The notes below the pieces were generated by a model. The model ran no database searches, was not told where the DNA came from, and saw only the letters and a program-made list of their open reading frames with translations. This document shows, piece by piece, positions 9,230 to 17,025 of a DNA stretch of 41,038 nucleotides. The stretch is from Opitutia bacterium (GTDB lineage: Bacteria > Verrucomicrobiota > Verrucomicrobiia > Opitutales > Opitutaceae), in assembly GCA_003142955.1 (NCBI GenBank), contig PLOH01000118.1:612-41649 (forward strand), in the 5' to 3' direction. Position 1 is the stretch's first letter. The number at the start of each line of letters is the position of its first letter. A program made the translations under genes and the position numbers.

Positions 9230-9907
9230 ATGGTATCCGCTTCTCCGATGCACGCTCCGCTCAACCTCGCGCTCTACCTCGTCACCGATCCGGAAATGAC
9301 CGCCCGTCGCGGCCTTTTGGAGACCGTGGCGAGCGCCATCGCAGGCGGCGTGACGATCGTGCAGCTCCGTCACAAGGACGGGCCCGCCCGCCCGAGGGTC
9401 GAGGCCGGCCGGGCGCTCAAGGCCCTGCTCGCCCGGCACGGCGTTCCACTCATCGTTAATGATCGGGTTGACGTCGCGCAGGCGATCGGCGCCGACGGAG
9501 TTCATGTCGGCCAGGACGATTTGCCGCCAGCCGCTGCCCGCGCCTTGCTCGGTCCGGACGCAATCGTGGGATTCTCCATCACCGATGAGAGCCAGTTGGC
9601 TGCGCTTGACGCCTCGGTGGACTACGTCGGACTCGGACCGATTTTCCCCACGGGAACGAAGCTCGACGCCGCCCCCGCTGTCGGCCAAACGACGTTTGCC
9701 GCACTCCGGCGCCGCATTCCGCGGCCGGTGGTCGCGATCGGCGGCATCACCGTCGCCAACGCCGCCTCAGCCATCGCGGCGGGAGCAGATGGGATCGCAG
9801 TGGTGTCCGCAATTTGCGCCGCCAACGATCCATGCGCCGCGGCCCACGCGCTGCGAGCCGTCGTTGACCGGGCGCTCGCCGCCCGTACCATTGGGCGAAT
9901 TGCGTAA
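9230..9907 (+). CDS. thiE: thiamine-phosphate synthase ThiE
   Basis: A 225-residue TIM-barrel enzyme that joins HMP-pyrophosphate and thiazole phosphate to make thiamine phosphate. Motifs are in order: LYLVTDPE, VQLRHKD (family QxRxK), VPLIVNDRVDVA, ADGVHVGQDDLP, GFSI, YVGLGPIFPTGTK and a C-terminal AIGGIT with the phosphate site. ATG 9230 or the internal ATG at 9248 could be used; the latter gives 219 residues. Product of the upstream thiM is its substrate. No thiD is seen. Confidence 0.96.
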   Translation: MVSASPMHAPLNLALYLVTDPEMTARRGLLETVASAIAGGVTIVQLRHKDGPARPRVEAGRALKALLARHGVPLIVNDRVDVAQAIGADGVHVGQDDLPPAAARALLGPDAIVGFSITDESQLAALDASVDYVGLGPIFPTGTKLDAAPAVGQTTFAALRRRIPRPVVAIGGITVANAASAIAAGADGIAVVSAICAANDPCAAAHALRAVVDRALAARTIGRIA

Positions 9908-9998
9908 GTCCTTTGGGCCAATTTTTTCGACGCAAGCCCAATCTTGGTTCAAATCACCCTTGCAACGATCTTCCTGTTGGTCACAACCTTCCGCAGGC

Positions 9999-10778
9999 AT
10001 GAACATCACGTTGCCCCTAAGGAAAGTGGAGAAACGACTGGGCTTCCTTGCCGCTGAAATTGCCCGGCTGCGCAAACAAGCGGCCCAGCGTTGCCCAAAA
10101 ACCGAACCTTCCAACTCGCTGTCTGATTCCGCCCAAGAGGCCATGGTGGCCTATCTCGCCTTGACGCCAGCGCTGGGTGAGGACGCGCTGCTTCAGACGC
10201 TCTTGAAGTGTGCCATGCACGTGGTCGGCGCAGGAGGCGCTGGGTTGACCCTGCTTGATTCCCGGAAGCAGAAGCTGGTTTTTCGGGCAGCGATTGGCGA
10301 CGGCGCCGAGGGCATCGTTGGGCAGGAGGTGCCGCTTAAGGGCTCGCGCCATGGCTTGGCTTTCGCGACGGGCGAGGTGCAGACCGATACACCGATGTAC
10401 GCAGGTGTCGAGAAAGCCGCCCAGGCGCGTTTTCGTAATGTGCTGGTGGCGCCCTTGCAGATCGCCGGAGAAAGCGTCGGCACGATCAGCGCCGTGAACA
10501 AACGGGGGACCGGCCATTTTAGCGCCGACGACATGGCGGCCTATAAGCTGTTTGCCGACTTGGGCGCGGTGATCGTGCGCCAGCGTTGTCGCGAACAAGT
10601 TTTGCGGCGCGGCGGAGCTGGCGCTAGGCGCTCATCGGTTGCTCTGCCGGTGACCCTGGCTCCGGAGGATCGCCAATTACTCGAGTTGTTCGATTCGGTC
10701 ACGCGCGTGAGACACGACCATCCGGAGTGGTTGCCGCTGGTGAAGCAGTTCGTCGAAAGCATGGCGCGTTCGGCGTAG
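9999..10778 (+). CDS. GAF-domain protein, first gene of the cyclase-exporter run
   Basis: A 259-residue cytoplasmic protein with a basic coiled-coil-like N-terminus (about residues 8-35, heptad-like LGFLAAEIARL) and a GAF domain (about 60-190) ending in the typical VGTISAVNKRGTGHFSADD-like strand-turn. GAF domains bind small ligands, cyclic nucleotides among them, or act as dimer sensors. No output domain is fused. ATG 9999 was chosen because the frame further upstream lies inside thiE. It starts 91 bases after thiE and is 27 bases ahead of the protease, which starts a compact run of four co-directional genes. A role as ligand sensor for the run is inferred. Confidence 0.8.
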   Translation: MNITLPLRKVEKRLGFLAAEIARLRKQAAQRCPKTEPSNSLSDSAQEAMVAYLALTPALGEDALLQTLLKCAMHVVGAGGAGLTLLDSRKQKLVFRAAIGDGAEGIVGQEVPLKGSRHGLAFATGEVQTDTPMYAGVEKAAQARFRNVLVAPLQIAGESVGTISAVNKRGTGHFSADDMAAYKLFADLGAVIVRQRCREQVLRRGGAGARRSSVALPVTLAPEDRQLLELFDSVTRVRHDHPEWLPLVKQFVESMARSA

Positions 10779-10805
10779 GGCCGCATTAGGCAGGCCGAGC
10801 CTCCC

Positions 10806-11612
10806 ATGAACGTCCCATTGCTTAATCCGAGGCTCAGCCTGAAGTGGCTCGCCTCCCATGCCAGCGGCCGGGGCATCGAAGTAGCCGTCATCGACAGCGG
10901 CATCGACGCCTCCCATCCCCGGCTGGCCGGACACGTCAGCCGGGGCTGCACGGTGGCCAAAAACAATCGGGGCGAAATCGTCATCCGCGAGGTCGAGGCC
11001 AGGAAAAATCGTGATGATTATGGGCATGGCACTGCCGTTGCGGGCATCATTGCCGACCTGGCCCCCGCCGCGCGACTGGTAAGCGTGAAGGTCCTCGACG
11101 ATTACAATTCCTGCACCGGCGACGTGCTCATTGCGGGCCTGAAGTGGGCCCTGGACCAGAACATCCGCCTGCTGAACATGAGCCTGACGACCTCAAAGCC
11201 GTCGTCCATTCACCAATTGTTCGAGCTGTGCGAGCGGGCCTACGTGCAAAACTCCATCATTGTCGCCGCGCGGCGCAATTTTGGTGACATGGGTTGCCCA
11301 GCCATGTTTTCTTCCGTCCTCAGCGTGGACCGGGAGCAATATGTGGAAAAACTCCGCGTCCATTACCGCCCGCACAACATGATCGAGTTTGATGCCCGGG
11401 GCACGCAAATCAAGGTGCTGGCGCCCGGCGGCGGCTATGCCATCCAGACGGGCACCAGTTTTGCCACGCCCCATGTCTGCGGCATGGTAGCCTTGCTCCT
11501 GGAGCGCTTTCCCCGCCTGACCGCACCCGAGGTTAAGTCGGCTCTCATGGCCTTTTCAAAATCGTCCTCACCGACCGGGAAAAGCCGCCGATCCGCCGGA
11601 ACAGCGAATTGA
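10806..11612 (+). CDS. cytoplasmic subtilisin-like (S8) serine protease
   Basis: A 268-residue minimal subtilase with the complete triad: Asp30 in AVIDSGID, His74 in DDYGHGTAVAG, Ser218 in GTSFATPH. The oxyanion asparagine is probably the one in VAARRNFG, where most subtilases have AAGN. There is no signal peptide and no I9-type propeptide, so it should act inside the cell and fold unaided. In several RiPP families subtilases cut the leader from the modified precursor. The exporter encoded two genes downstream has no C39 peptidase domain, so this protease is the best local candidate to cut the Nif11 leaders. It is followed 15 bases later by the cyclase gene. Confidence 0.88.
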   Translation: MNVPLLNPRLSLKWLASHASGRGIEVAVIDSGIDASHPRLAGHVSRGCTVAKNNRGEIVIREVEARKNRDDYGHGTAVAGIIADLAPAARLVSVKVLDDYNSCTGDVLIAGLKWALDQNIRLLNMSLTTSKPSSIHQLFELCERAYVQNSIIVAARRNFGDMGCPAMFSSVLSVDREQYVEKLRVHYRPHNMIEFDARGTQIKVLAPGGGYAIQTGTSFATPHVCGMVALLLERFPRLTAPEVKSALMAFSKSSSPTGKSRRSAGTAN

Positions 11613-11627
11613 TCCGCCAAAGCAAAA

Positions 11628-13907
11628 ATGAACGCCGTTCCAGCAATGGCCGACGCTGAGCGAAACCTGAACCGGCCGAATATTCAGGAGATACTCGAGC
11701 CCTTGGCAGCCAAGGTCCACGAAGCCTGGGTCCATCAGCGGAAGGCGGAGGGGTGGACATGGGGGAAGGTCCACAACGGTGATTTAAAGCAGCATCCCTG
11801 TTTGGTTGACTACGAACAACTGCCGGAGAGCGAAAAGGAAGTTGATCGTCGAACTGCCCGGATCTCAATTCAAGGACTGATCGACTCAGGCTTTGAGCTT
11901 CTTCCGCCCAAACGAAAGCAAGCCGACGAGGCCCAGCACTTCGCACCGATTCTCCAGCGGTTGGGGAGCACGGCCGCAATTTCGCTGGCTGAGCTGCGCG
12001 ACCTCTGGAGTCAATGCAAGTCCAGTCCCTTTCGCTGTCCAGGTGAGGTGCACCTGCGGCTGGGAGAGCGCATGTTGAAGCAAGGCGAGGCCATTTTGGC
12101 TTACGACGTGCTTTCAAAGGGCCTCAGTGCCCTGGAGCAGGGAGAAGGGGCGGACGAGAGCTACGGACTTGTTCGCCTGCGCGTGAACCAGTTGCTGGCT
12201 TTGGCGCTGGCGCAAAGCGGCGCTTCTGAGCGCTCCAAAGGTATCCTGCTCAAATTGTGCGAGCAGGGCTTCGCGACCCCCGAAACGCTCGGCCTGTTGG
12301 GTCGCGTTTACAAGGATCTGGCTGGAAAGGCAGCCTCGCCGGCGGGACGCAGCCAGTGCCTGGAACAGTCGTTTCAAAGTTACTCTGCCGGTTTTGAAAA
12401 GGCCGATTCTGCTGCCAGGCTCCAGGGCAAGGACACCGACGCGGCGGACGCCGGCTATTGCGGCATTAACGCCGCCGCCGTGCAAGTGCTGCGAAACCGA
12501 ACTGCGGAGGCTGAGGTGCTGGCGCAGCGGGTGAAGCAAATCTGCCTCGACCGATCGCGGAAGATGGAAGCAGCCGGGGGAAGTGCAGATTACTGGCTGG
12601 CAGCCACGCTCGCGGAGGCTGAACTGATTGGCGGGAGCCACGCCGAAGCGGAGGTGGCGTATCGCGCTGCGGCCCAGTTGGTCCAGGGCAACTGGCGGGA
12701 GCTGTGTTCCACCCGGCGCCAGGTCCGGTTGCTGGCGGCGCCCCTCGGTTTGGCTCCCGGTTTTGTTGAACGGCTCTTCCCGTTGATTTCGATCGCGGTG
12801 TTTGCTGCACCCGCGCTGGCGAGGCTGGCCTCGGCAGAGAAGATGATTGAATGGGAGCAGCGGCAAAAGGATGAACTCAAACAGCGTTTGGCCGAGGCCG
12901 GCGTCGTTTGCGGCTATGCATCGGCTTTGTCTCCCGCCGACCTGCTATTCATTGAAACCATGCTGGAGACCGGACGCGAAATCAACGTCCTGCTGCCCTG
13001 TCCGCGCCAGGTTTGCCGCCGGATTTTCGAGTCGGCTCCGGCCTGGGCCGCGCGTTTTGACAGCCTCCTTTCCCGAGTGAATTCTGTCACCGAGGACACG
13101 CAGCCGAGCTGCCTGGACGAAGCCGTCGATCGGGCGTTTGCGCGTCTGCGCGCCCTTGGCGCCGGGATCTTGCGGGCGCAGCGATTGGACGTGGCGCTTC
13201 ACGTATGGGCAATGGAGGATGCCCGGGCGCTCGCGGCGCGGCAGAATTCCTCTTCGATCATGTGCTCCTTTGAGCGCCTCTCTTGCCCCTACGAGACGAT
13301 AAAGGAGGAGCCCTGGTTCAGCCCGGCCGGCCCGGCCAGGCCGGCCAACGAAGCTGCTCGCGGAGAGAACTATGCGATCCGCGCCATGCTGTTCGGAGAT
13401 GTCAAGGGGTACAGCAAGCTGTCTGACGTGGAACTCTTGCGCTTCGCCCGCGAGTTCATGCAGAAGATCGCTGACGTGCTGGGGAGGCATTCCGCCAGCA
13501 TCCTGTCCCGGCGCACCGCCGGTGACGGGCTTTTCCTGGTGTTTGCCGACCTGGAGGTTGCGTCGACGGTGGCGCTGCAACTGCGCGACCTGGTGGCGAG
13601 CACGCGATGGGACGAATGCGGGCTGCCGCAGAATCTGGGAATCCGCATCTCGCTGGATGCGGGCCCGGTCTATGCCTTTAAAGATCCCGTCACCCAACAC
13701 GACGAGGTGTGCGGCGCGTATGTCAATCGCGCTGCCCGCATCGAGCCGATCACCCCGCCGAATGAAGTGTATGCGAGCGAAGCGTTCGCCTCCCTCTCGG
13801 TTGCCACCGGCAGCAAGGCCTTTCGGTTCGACTATGTGGGTCAAACCGAATTGCCCAAAGGGTTTGGGTTGATTCCGCTCTACTGTGTTAACCAGGAAAG
13901 CGTCTGA
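11628..13907 (+). CDS. RyR-domain / TPR-like / class III nucleotidyl cyclase fusion
   Basis: A 759-residue protein with three parts. Residues about 19-95 are a prokaryotic RyR (ryanodine receptor repeat) domain: KVHEAWVHQRKAEGW, then HPCLVDYEQLPESEKEVDR. Residues about 110-560 are alpha-helical, with TPR-like pairs resembling the DUF4071/TRAF-binding family. Residues about 580-750 are a class III cyclase domain: metal-binding Asp591 (FGDVKGYS) and Asp633 (AGDG), and transition-state Asn700 and Arg704 with the usual N-x3-R spacing. The base-selecting pair appears to be Arg629/Glu693 rather than Lys/Asp of adenylate cyclases, so the product cannot be named. No membrane segment is seen. It lies 15 bases after the protease and 22 before the exporter, whose C-terminus has a matching cyclic-nucleotide sensor. 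Confidence 0.88.
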   Translation: MNAVPAMADAERNLNRPNIQEILEPLAAKVHEAWVHQRKAEGWTWGKVHNGDLKQHPCLVDYEQLPESEKEVDRRTARISIQGLIDSGFELLPPKRKQADEAQHFAPILQRLGSTAAISLAELRDLWSQCKSSPFRCPGEVHLRLGERMLKQGEAILAYDVLSKGLSALEQGEGADESYGLVRLRVNQLLALALAQSGASERSKGILLKLCEQGFATPETLGLLGRVYKDLAGKAASPAGRSQCLEQSFQSYSAGFEKADSAARLQGKDTDAADAGYCGINAAAVQVLRNRTAEAEVLAQRVKQICLDRSRKMEAAGGSADYWLAATLAEAELIGGSHAEAEVAYRAAAQLVQGNWRELCSTRRQVRLLAAPLGLAPGFVERLFPLISIAVFAAPALARLASAEKMIEWEQRQKDELKQRLAEAGVVCGYASALSPADLLFIETMLETGREINVLLPCPRQVCRRIFESAPAWAARFDSLLSRVNSVTEDTQPSCLDEAVDRAFARLRALGAGILRAQRLDVALHVWAMEDARALAARQNSSSIMCSFERLSCPYETIKEEPWFSPAGPARPANEAARGENYAIRAMLFGDVKGYSKLSDVELLRFAREFMQKIADVLGRHSASILSRRTAGDGLFLVFADLEVASTVALQLRDLVASTRWDECGLPQNLGIRISLDAGPVYAFKDPVTQHDEVCGAYVNRAARIEPITPPNEVYASEAFASLSVATGSKAFRFDYVGQTELPKGFGLIPLYCVNQESV

Positions 13908-13929
13908 CCGCCAAAGAAAAAGGTTCCCT

Positions 13930-16900
13930 ATGCTAACTGGTCTGATCGCATTCTGGAAGAAAGTGAAAACCGCGCGACGGGCGGTGGTGTTTCTATGGCT
14001 CATGGGCTTGGCCGTGACGGTGCTTCAGTTGGTCCTGCCGGAACAGGTGGGCCGTTTGACCAATCTCTTCGAGGCGCAGGCGCCAAGCGTCAGTTGGTCC
14101 CAGATCAATTGGGCGGTGGCGTTGCTGGTCGGCTCGCAGGTGCTCATCGCCCTGTTTAATTATTTCCGCGGCCGGCTCATGGATCGCTTTCGCGACCGCT
14201 TGATCCGGGACGCCACCATGCTCATGTACCGCCGCATCATTCGCTCCGATGCGGAATTTTTCCGCAACCATGATGCCGAAGTGATCAACTCCCGTGTATT
14301 GGAGGACATGCGCAACGCGGTGACCTTCTGGTTCGATCTCCTCATCAAGATGCCGTTAATGGTCGGCTCTATTCTCGTTTTTGGCGCCTTCATGGTTTAC
14401 ACCAACTGGTTCTTTGCCCTGTGCCTGATTCCCCTGTGCTTTTTAAGCGGTTACTTCCTCATTTTTGATAAACGCTTGCAGACCACGAATCGGGCGAGCC
14501 GCAGCGCCTGGGACCAGGTGCGGGTTCAAGCCAAAGAATACGTCGGAAGCGTCGAGGAAATCCGGCCCAACAATGCGTTCGGTTATGGCCTGCGCCTGCT
14601 GGACCGGGCGTTCCAGCGTTATCACGACACGATGGATGAGGTTTCGCGGCTCCGCTGCTTGTTCAATGTCGCCAGCCCGATCGTCGCCACCATCCAGGAT
14701 AGCGCTCTCTACTGGATCGGCGCCGCCCTCTGCCTCCTCACCTTGAAGTCGGCTAGCCTTTTTGGTCCGGTCACCTGGGGCGATGTCATGAAGTTCATGC
14801 TGGTCGCGGGCTTGTTCAAACGGCCGGTCGGAGAACTGAGCGCCGTGCTCCTGGACTGGCGCATGAGCAGCCGCACCCTCGCGGGCGTGCAGGAATATGA
14901 GAACCTTCCCGTGGCCTTCCCCGAAACCGACGCGCCGGGCCCGGCTCTGCGGCCGGGAAACGGCATCGGGTACCACCAGGCCGAGGTGGTTGCCTCCTCT
15001 GGCACTCGCATCCTGAACCAGATCACTTTGCAGATTGGGGAGGGCGAACACGTCGCGTTTGTCGGCCCTGCCGGCTGCGGGAAATCCACCGCCATCCGTT
15101 TGTTGTTCAAAGGCAATCAGGCTTCGGGCGGCGAAGTCGTCCTGCGCGACCTGAAAGTGGATGAGGTATCCCTGGGTACACTGGCACGCGAAGCGGGGGT
15201 CGTGCAGCAGAACCCCTTTTTGTTGAACAGTACTTTGCGCGACAACCTGCTGCTGGGTTTGCGCCGGCCCTCCTCGCGCATGTTGCGGGATCAGGATGGC
15301 GAGATTGACATCGAACCACTGCCGGAGGTGAAAACATTGGAGGACTTGAATCGGGAACTGCTCTCGGCGATTCAGGCCGTCGGGTTGGAGCCGGATATCC
15401 TGCGCAAGGCGCTGGACGCGCCCGTGCCTTCCCAATGGCGGGAAAGCGCTTTGCTCCGCCAGCTGGCCCAGGTCAGGCAACGGCTTAATGAGAAACTCGC
15501 CGGTGAGCCGGCCCAGGCGGTCATCCGCTTTGAGCGCAAAGCCTATCTCAGTCAGGGCACGCTGCGCGACAATTTGCTCTTCGGTCTGCGGGCAAAGGCC
15601 CCTTCGGCCGAAGGCGATCCGCTCGAGAAAACCCGCCTTCCGAGTTGCTTGGAGCAAGCCGGATTGCTGGATCCACTGGTGCAGGCCGGATTAAAACGCA
15701 TCCGAGCCGACGGCCGGTTGGCCGCCACCTTGACCCAACGCACACAGGAATTGGAGGACCTGCTTAAACTCACGCAACCAGGGCACGAGGGGGGCCAAGG
15801 CGATCGCTCGCCGGGGCTGGCTGAGGGCGGTGTGAAACCAGCGGTCCGCTCTGCGCTGCTAAAGGCCGCTCTGGATGTGGACGCAAAATTGGCGGCTGAG
15901 TTGATCGGAGTCCCCGATTTCGAGGCGCGGGTCGTCGCCGCGCGTACTGCCTTGAGGGAGCAAGCCGATCACGACGGCGGAGAATACGAGGACTATCTCA
16001 CGCCGGGCCGGATCGAGGGGCTAAGCCTGCGCGAATTGCTCCTGCTCGGGCGAGTGGATGAAGGTGTCTTCCGCGCACCGGAAAAGATCGATCTGTTGGT
16101 TCGCGATTGTCTGGCCGAGCTCGGGCTGCTTTCCGACGCCTTGGGGCTCGGTTTGGAATACCAGGTGGGCGAAAACGGCCGCTGGTTATCGGGTGGGCAA
16201 AGGCAGAAGGTCGCCATTGCCCGAACGTTGCTCAAGCGTCCCAATCTCCTCCTGCTGGATGAAGCCACCTCCGCCCTTGATGAGTTGTCCCAGAAGCGGA
16301 TCGTGGAGTTGATCAAGACCGAGTATCGGGACAAAATCGTCATTTCCATTTCCCATCGGCTGTCCACCATTAAAGACAGCAACCGGATTTTTGTTTTTGA
16401 CCGCGGCTCCCTGGTGCAGCACGGCACCTACGCGGAACTGGCCGAGCAAGCGGGCTTGTTCCGTCTCTTGCTGGATCAGCAGGAGACTGGCGCAGCCCCG
16501 GCAATTGCGGTCGCCTCCAAGGGTGGCGCTGCCTTGCCCAGCCCCGACGGCGAGGATCTGAAACATCAACTGGCCAAGTGCGCCCTGTTTGCCTCGCTCA
16601 AGGCGGACCAAATTGAGATTCTGGCACGGGTGGCGAGAGTGGTGCGGTGTGACGCGGAGGCACTCCTCTTTCGCCGCGGTGACGCCGGAGACGAATTGTT
16701 CGTCATTCTCCGTGGCCAGGTGGAGTTTTTTGTGGAGGAGACTCTGGCGACGGGAGAACGAAAGGTGACCGTGGAGGGCGAGGCTGGTCCGGGCGACGCT
16801 TTCGGGGAAATCGCGGTTTTCTCCGGCGAGACCCGCACGTTGGGGGCCCGCGCCAGGGCGGAGTCGCAGCTGTGCCTCATCCAAAGAGACGCTTTGTTGA

Positions 16901-17004
16901 AGGTGCTCGAATCCAGTCCCGCGATGGCCGCGTCGCTGCTGCAAACGTTGGCGCGGCGCATCACGCGCGTACGCGAGCAACGCTATGGCGGCCGCGCCAA
17001 GTGA
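13930..17004 (+). CDS. ABC exporter (fused permease-ATPase) with NBD insertion and C-terminal cyclic-nucleotide-binding domain
   Basis: A 1,024-residue protein. Residues about 1-330 hold the six-helix exporter domain. The nucleotide-binding domain has Walker A GPAGCGKST (Lys385), a Q-loop at Gln427, signature LSGGQ (from Leu753), Walker B with Asp777-Glu778 and an ISHRLS switch. Between Q-loop and signature lie about 325 residues where exporters such as MsbA have about 55-60; the insert repeats the Q-loop neighbourhood (TLRDNLLLGL near 435, then SQGTLRDNLLFGL near Gln542). Residues about 880-1015 are a cyclic-nucleotide-binding domain with cassette FGEIA, Glu960 and Arg969 spaced as in PKA. 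There is no C39 peptidase domain. ATG 13930 avoids overlap with the cyclase gene. It is the likely peptide exporter, gated by the product of the adjacent cyclase. Confidence 0.92.
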   Translation: MLTGLIAFWKKVKTARRAVVFLWLMGLAVTVLQLVLPEQVGRLTNLFEAQAPSVSWSQINWAVALLVGSQVLIALFNYFRGRLMDRFRDRLIRDATMLMYRRIIRSDAEFFRNHDAEVINSRVLEDMRNAVTFWFDLLIKMPLMVGSILVFGAFMVYTNWFFALCLIPLCFLSGYFLIFDKRLQTTNRASRSAWDQVRVQAKEYVGSVEEIRPNNAFGYGLRLLDRAFQRYHDTMDEVSRLRCLFNVASPIVATIQDSALYWIGAALCLLTLKSASLFGPVTWGDVMKFMLVAGLFKRPVGELSAVLLDWRMSSRTLAGVQEYENLPVAFPETDAPGPALRPGNGIGYHQAEVVASSGTRILNQITLQIGEGEHVAFVGPAGCGKSTAIRLLFKGNQASGGEVVLRDLKVDEVSLGTLAREAGVVQQNPFLLNSTLRDNLLLGLRRPSSRMLRDQDGEIDIEPLPEVKTLEDLNRELLSAIQAVGLEPDILRKALDAPVPSQWRESALLRQLAQVRQRLNEKLAGEPAQAVIRFERKAYLSQGTLRDNLLFGLRAKAPSAEGDPLEKTRLPSCLEQAGLLDPLVQAGLKRIRADGRLAATLTQRTQELEDLLKLTQPGHEGGQGDRSPGLAEGGVKPAVRSALLKAALDVDAKLAAELIGVPDFEARVVAARTALREQADHDGGEYEDYLTPGRIEGLSLRELLLLGRVDEGVFRAPEKIDLLVRDCLAELGLLSDALGLGLEYQVGENGRWLSGGQRQKVAIARTLLKRPNLLLLDEATSALDELSQKRIVELIKTEYRDKIVISISHRLSTIKDSNRIFVFDRGSLVQHGTYAELAEQAGLFRLLLDQQETGAAPAIAVASKGGAALPSPDGEDLKHQLAKCALFASLKADQIEILARVARVVRCDAEALLFRRGDAGDELFVILRGQVEFFVEETLATGERKVTVEGEAGPGDAFGEIAVFSGETRTLGARARAESQLCLIQRDALLKVLESSPAMAASLLQTLARRITRVREQRYGGRAK

Positions 17005-17025
17005 CCCGCACTCGGGGGTGAGGCC

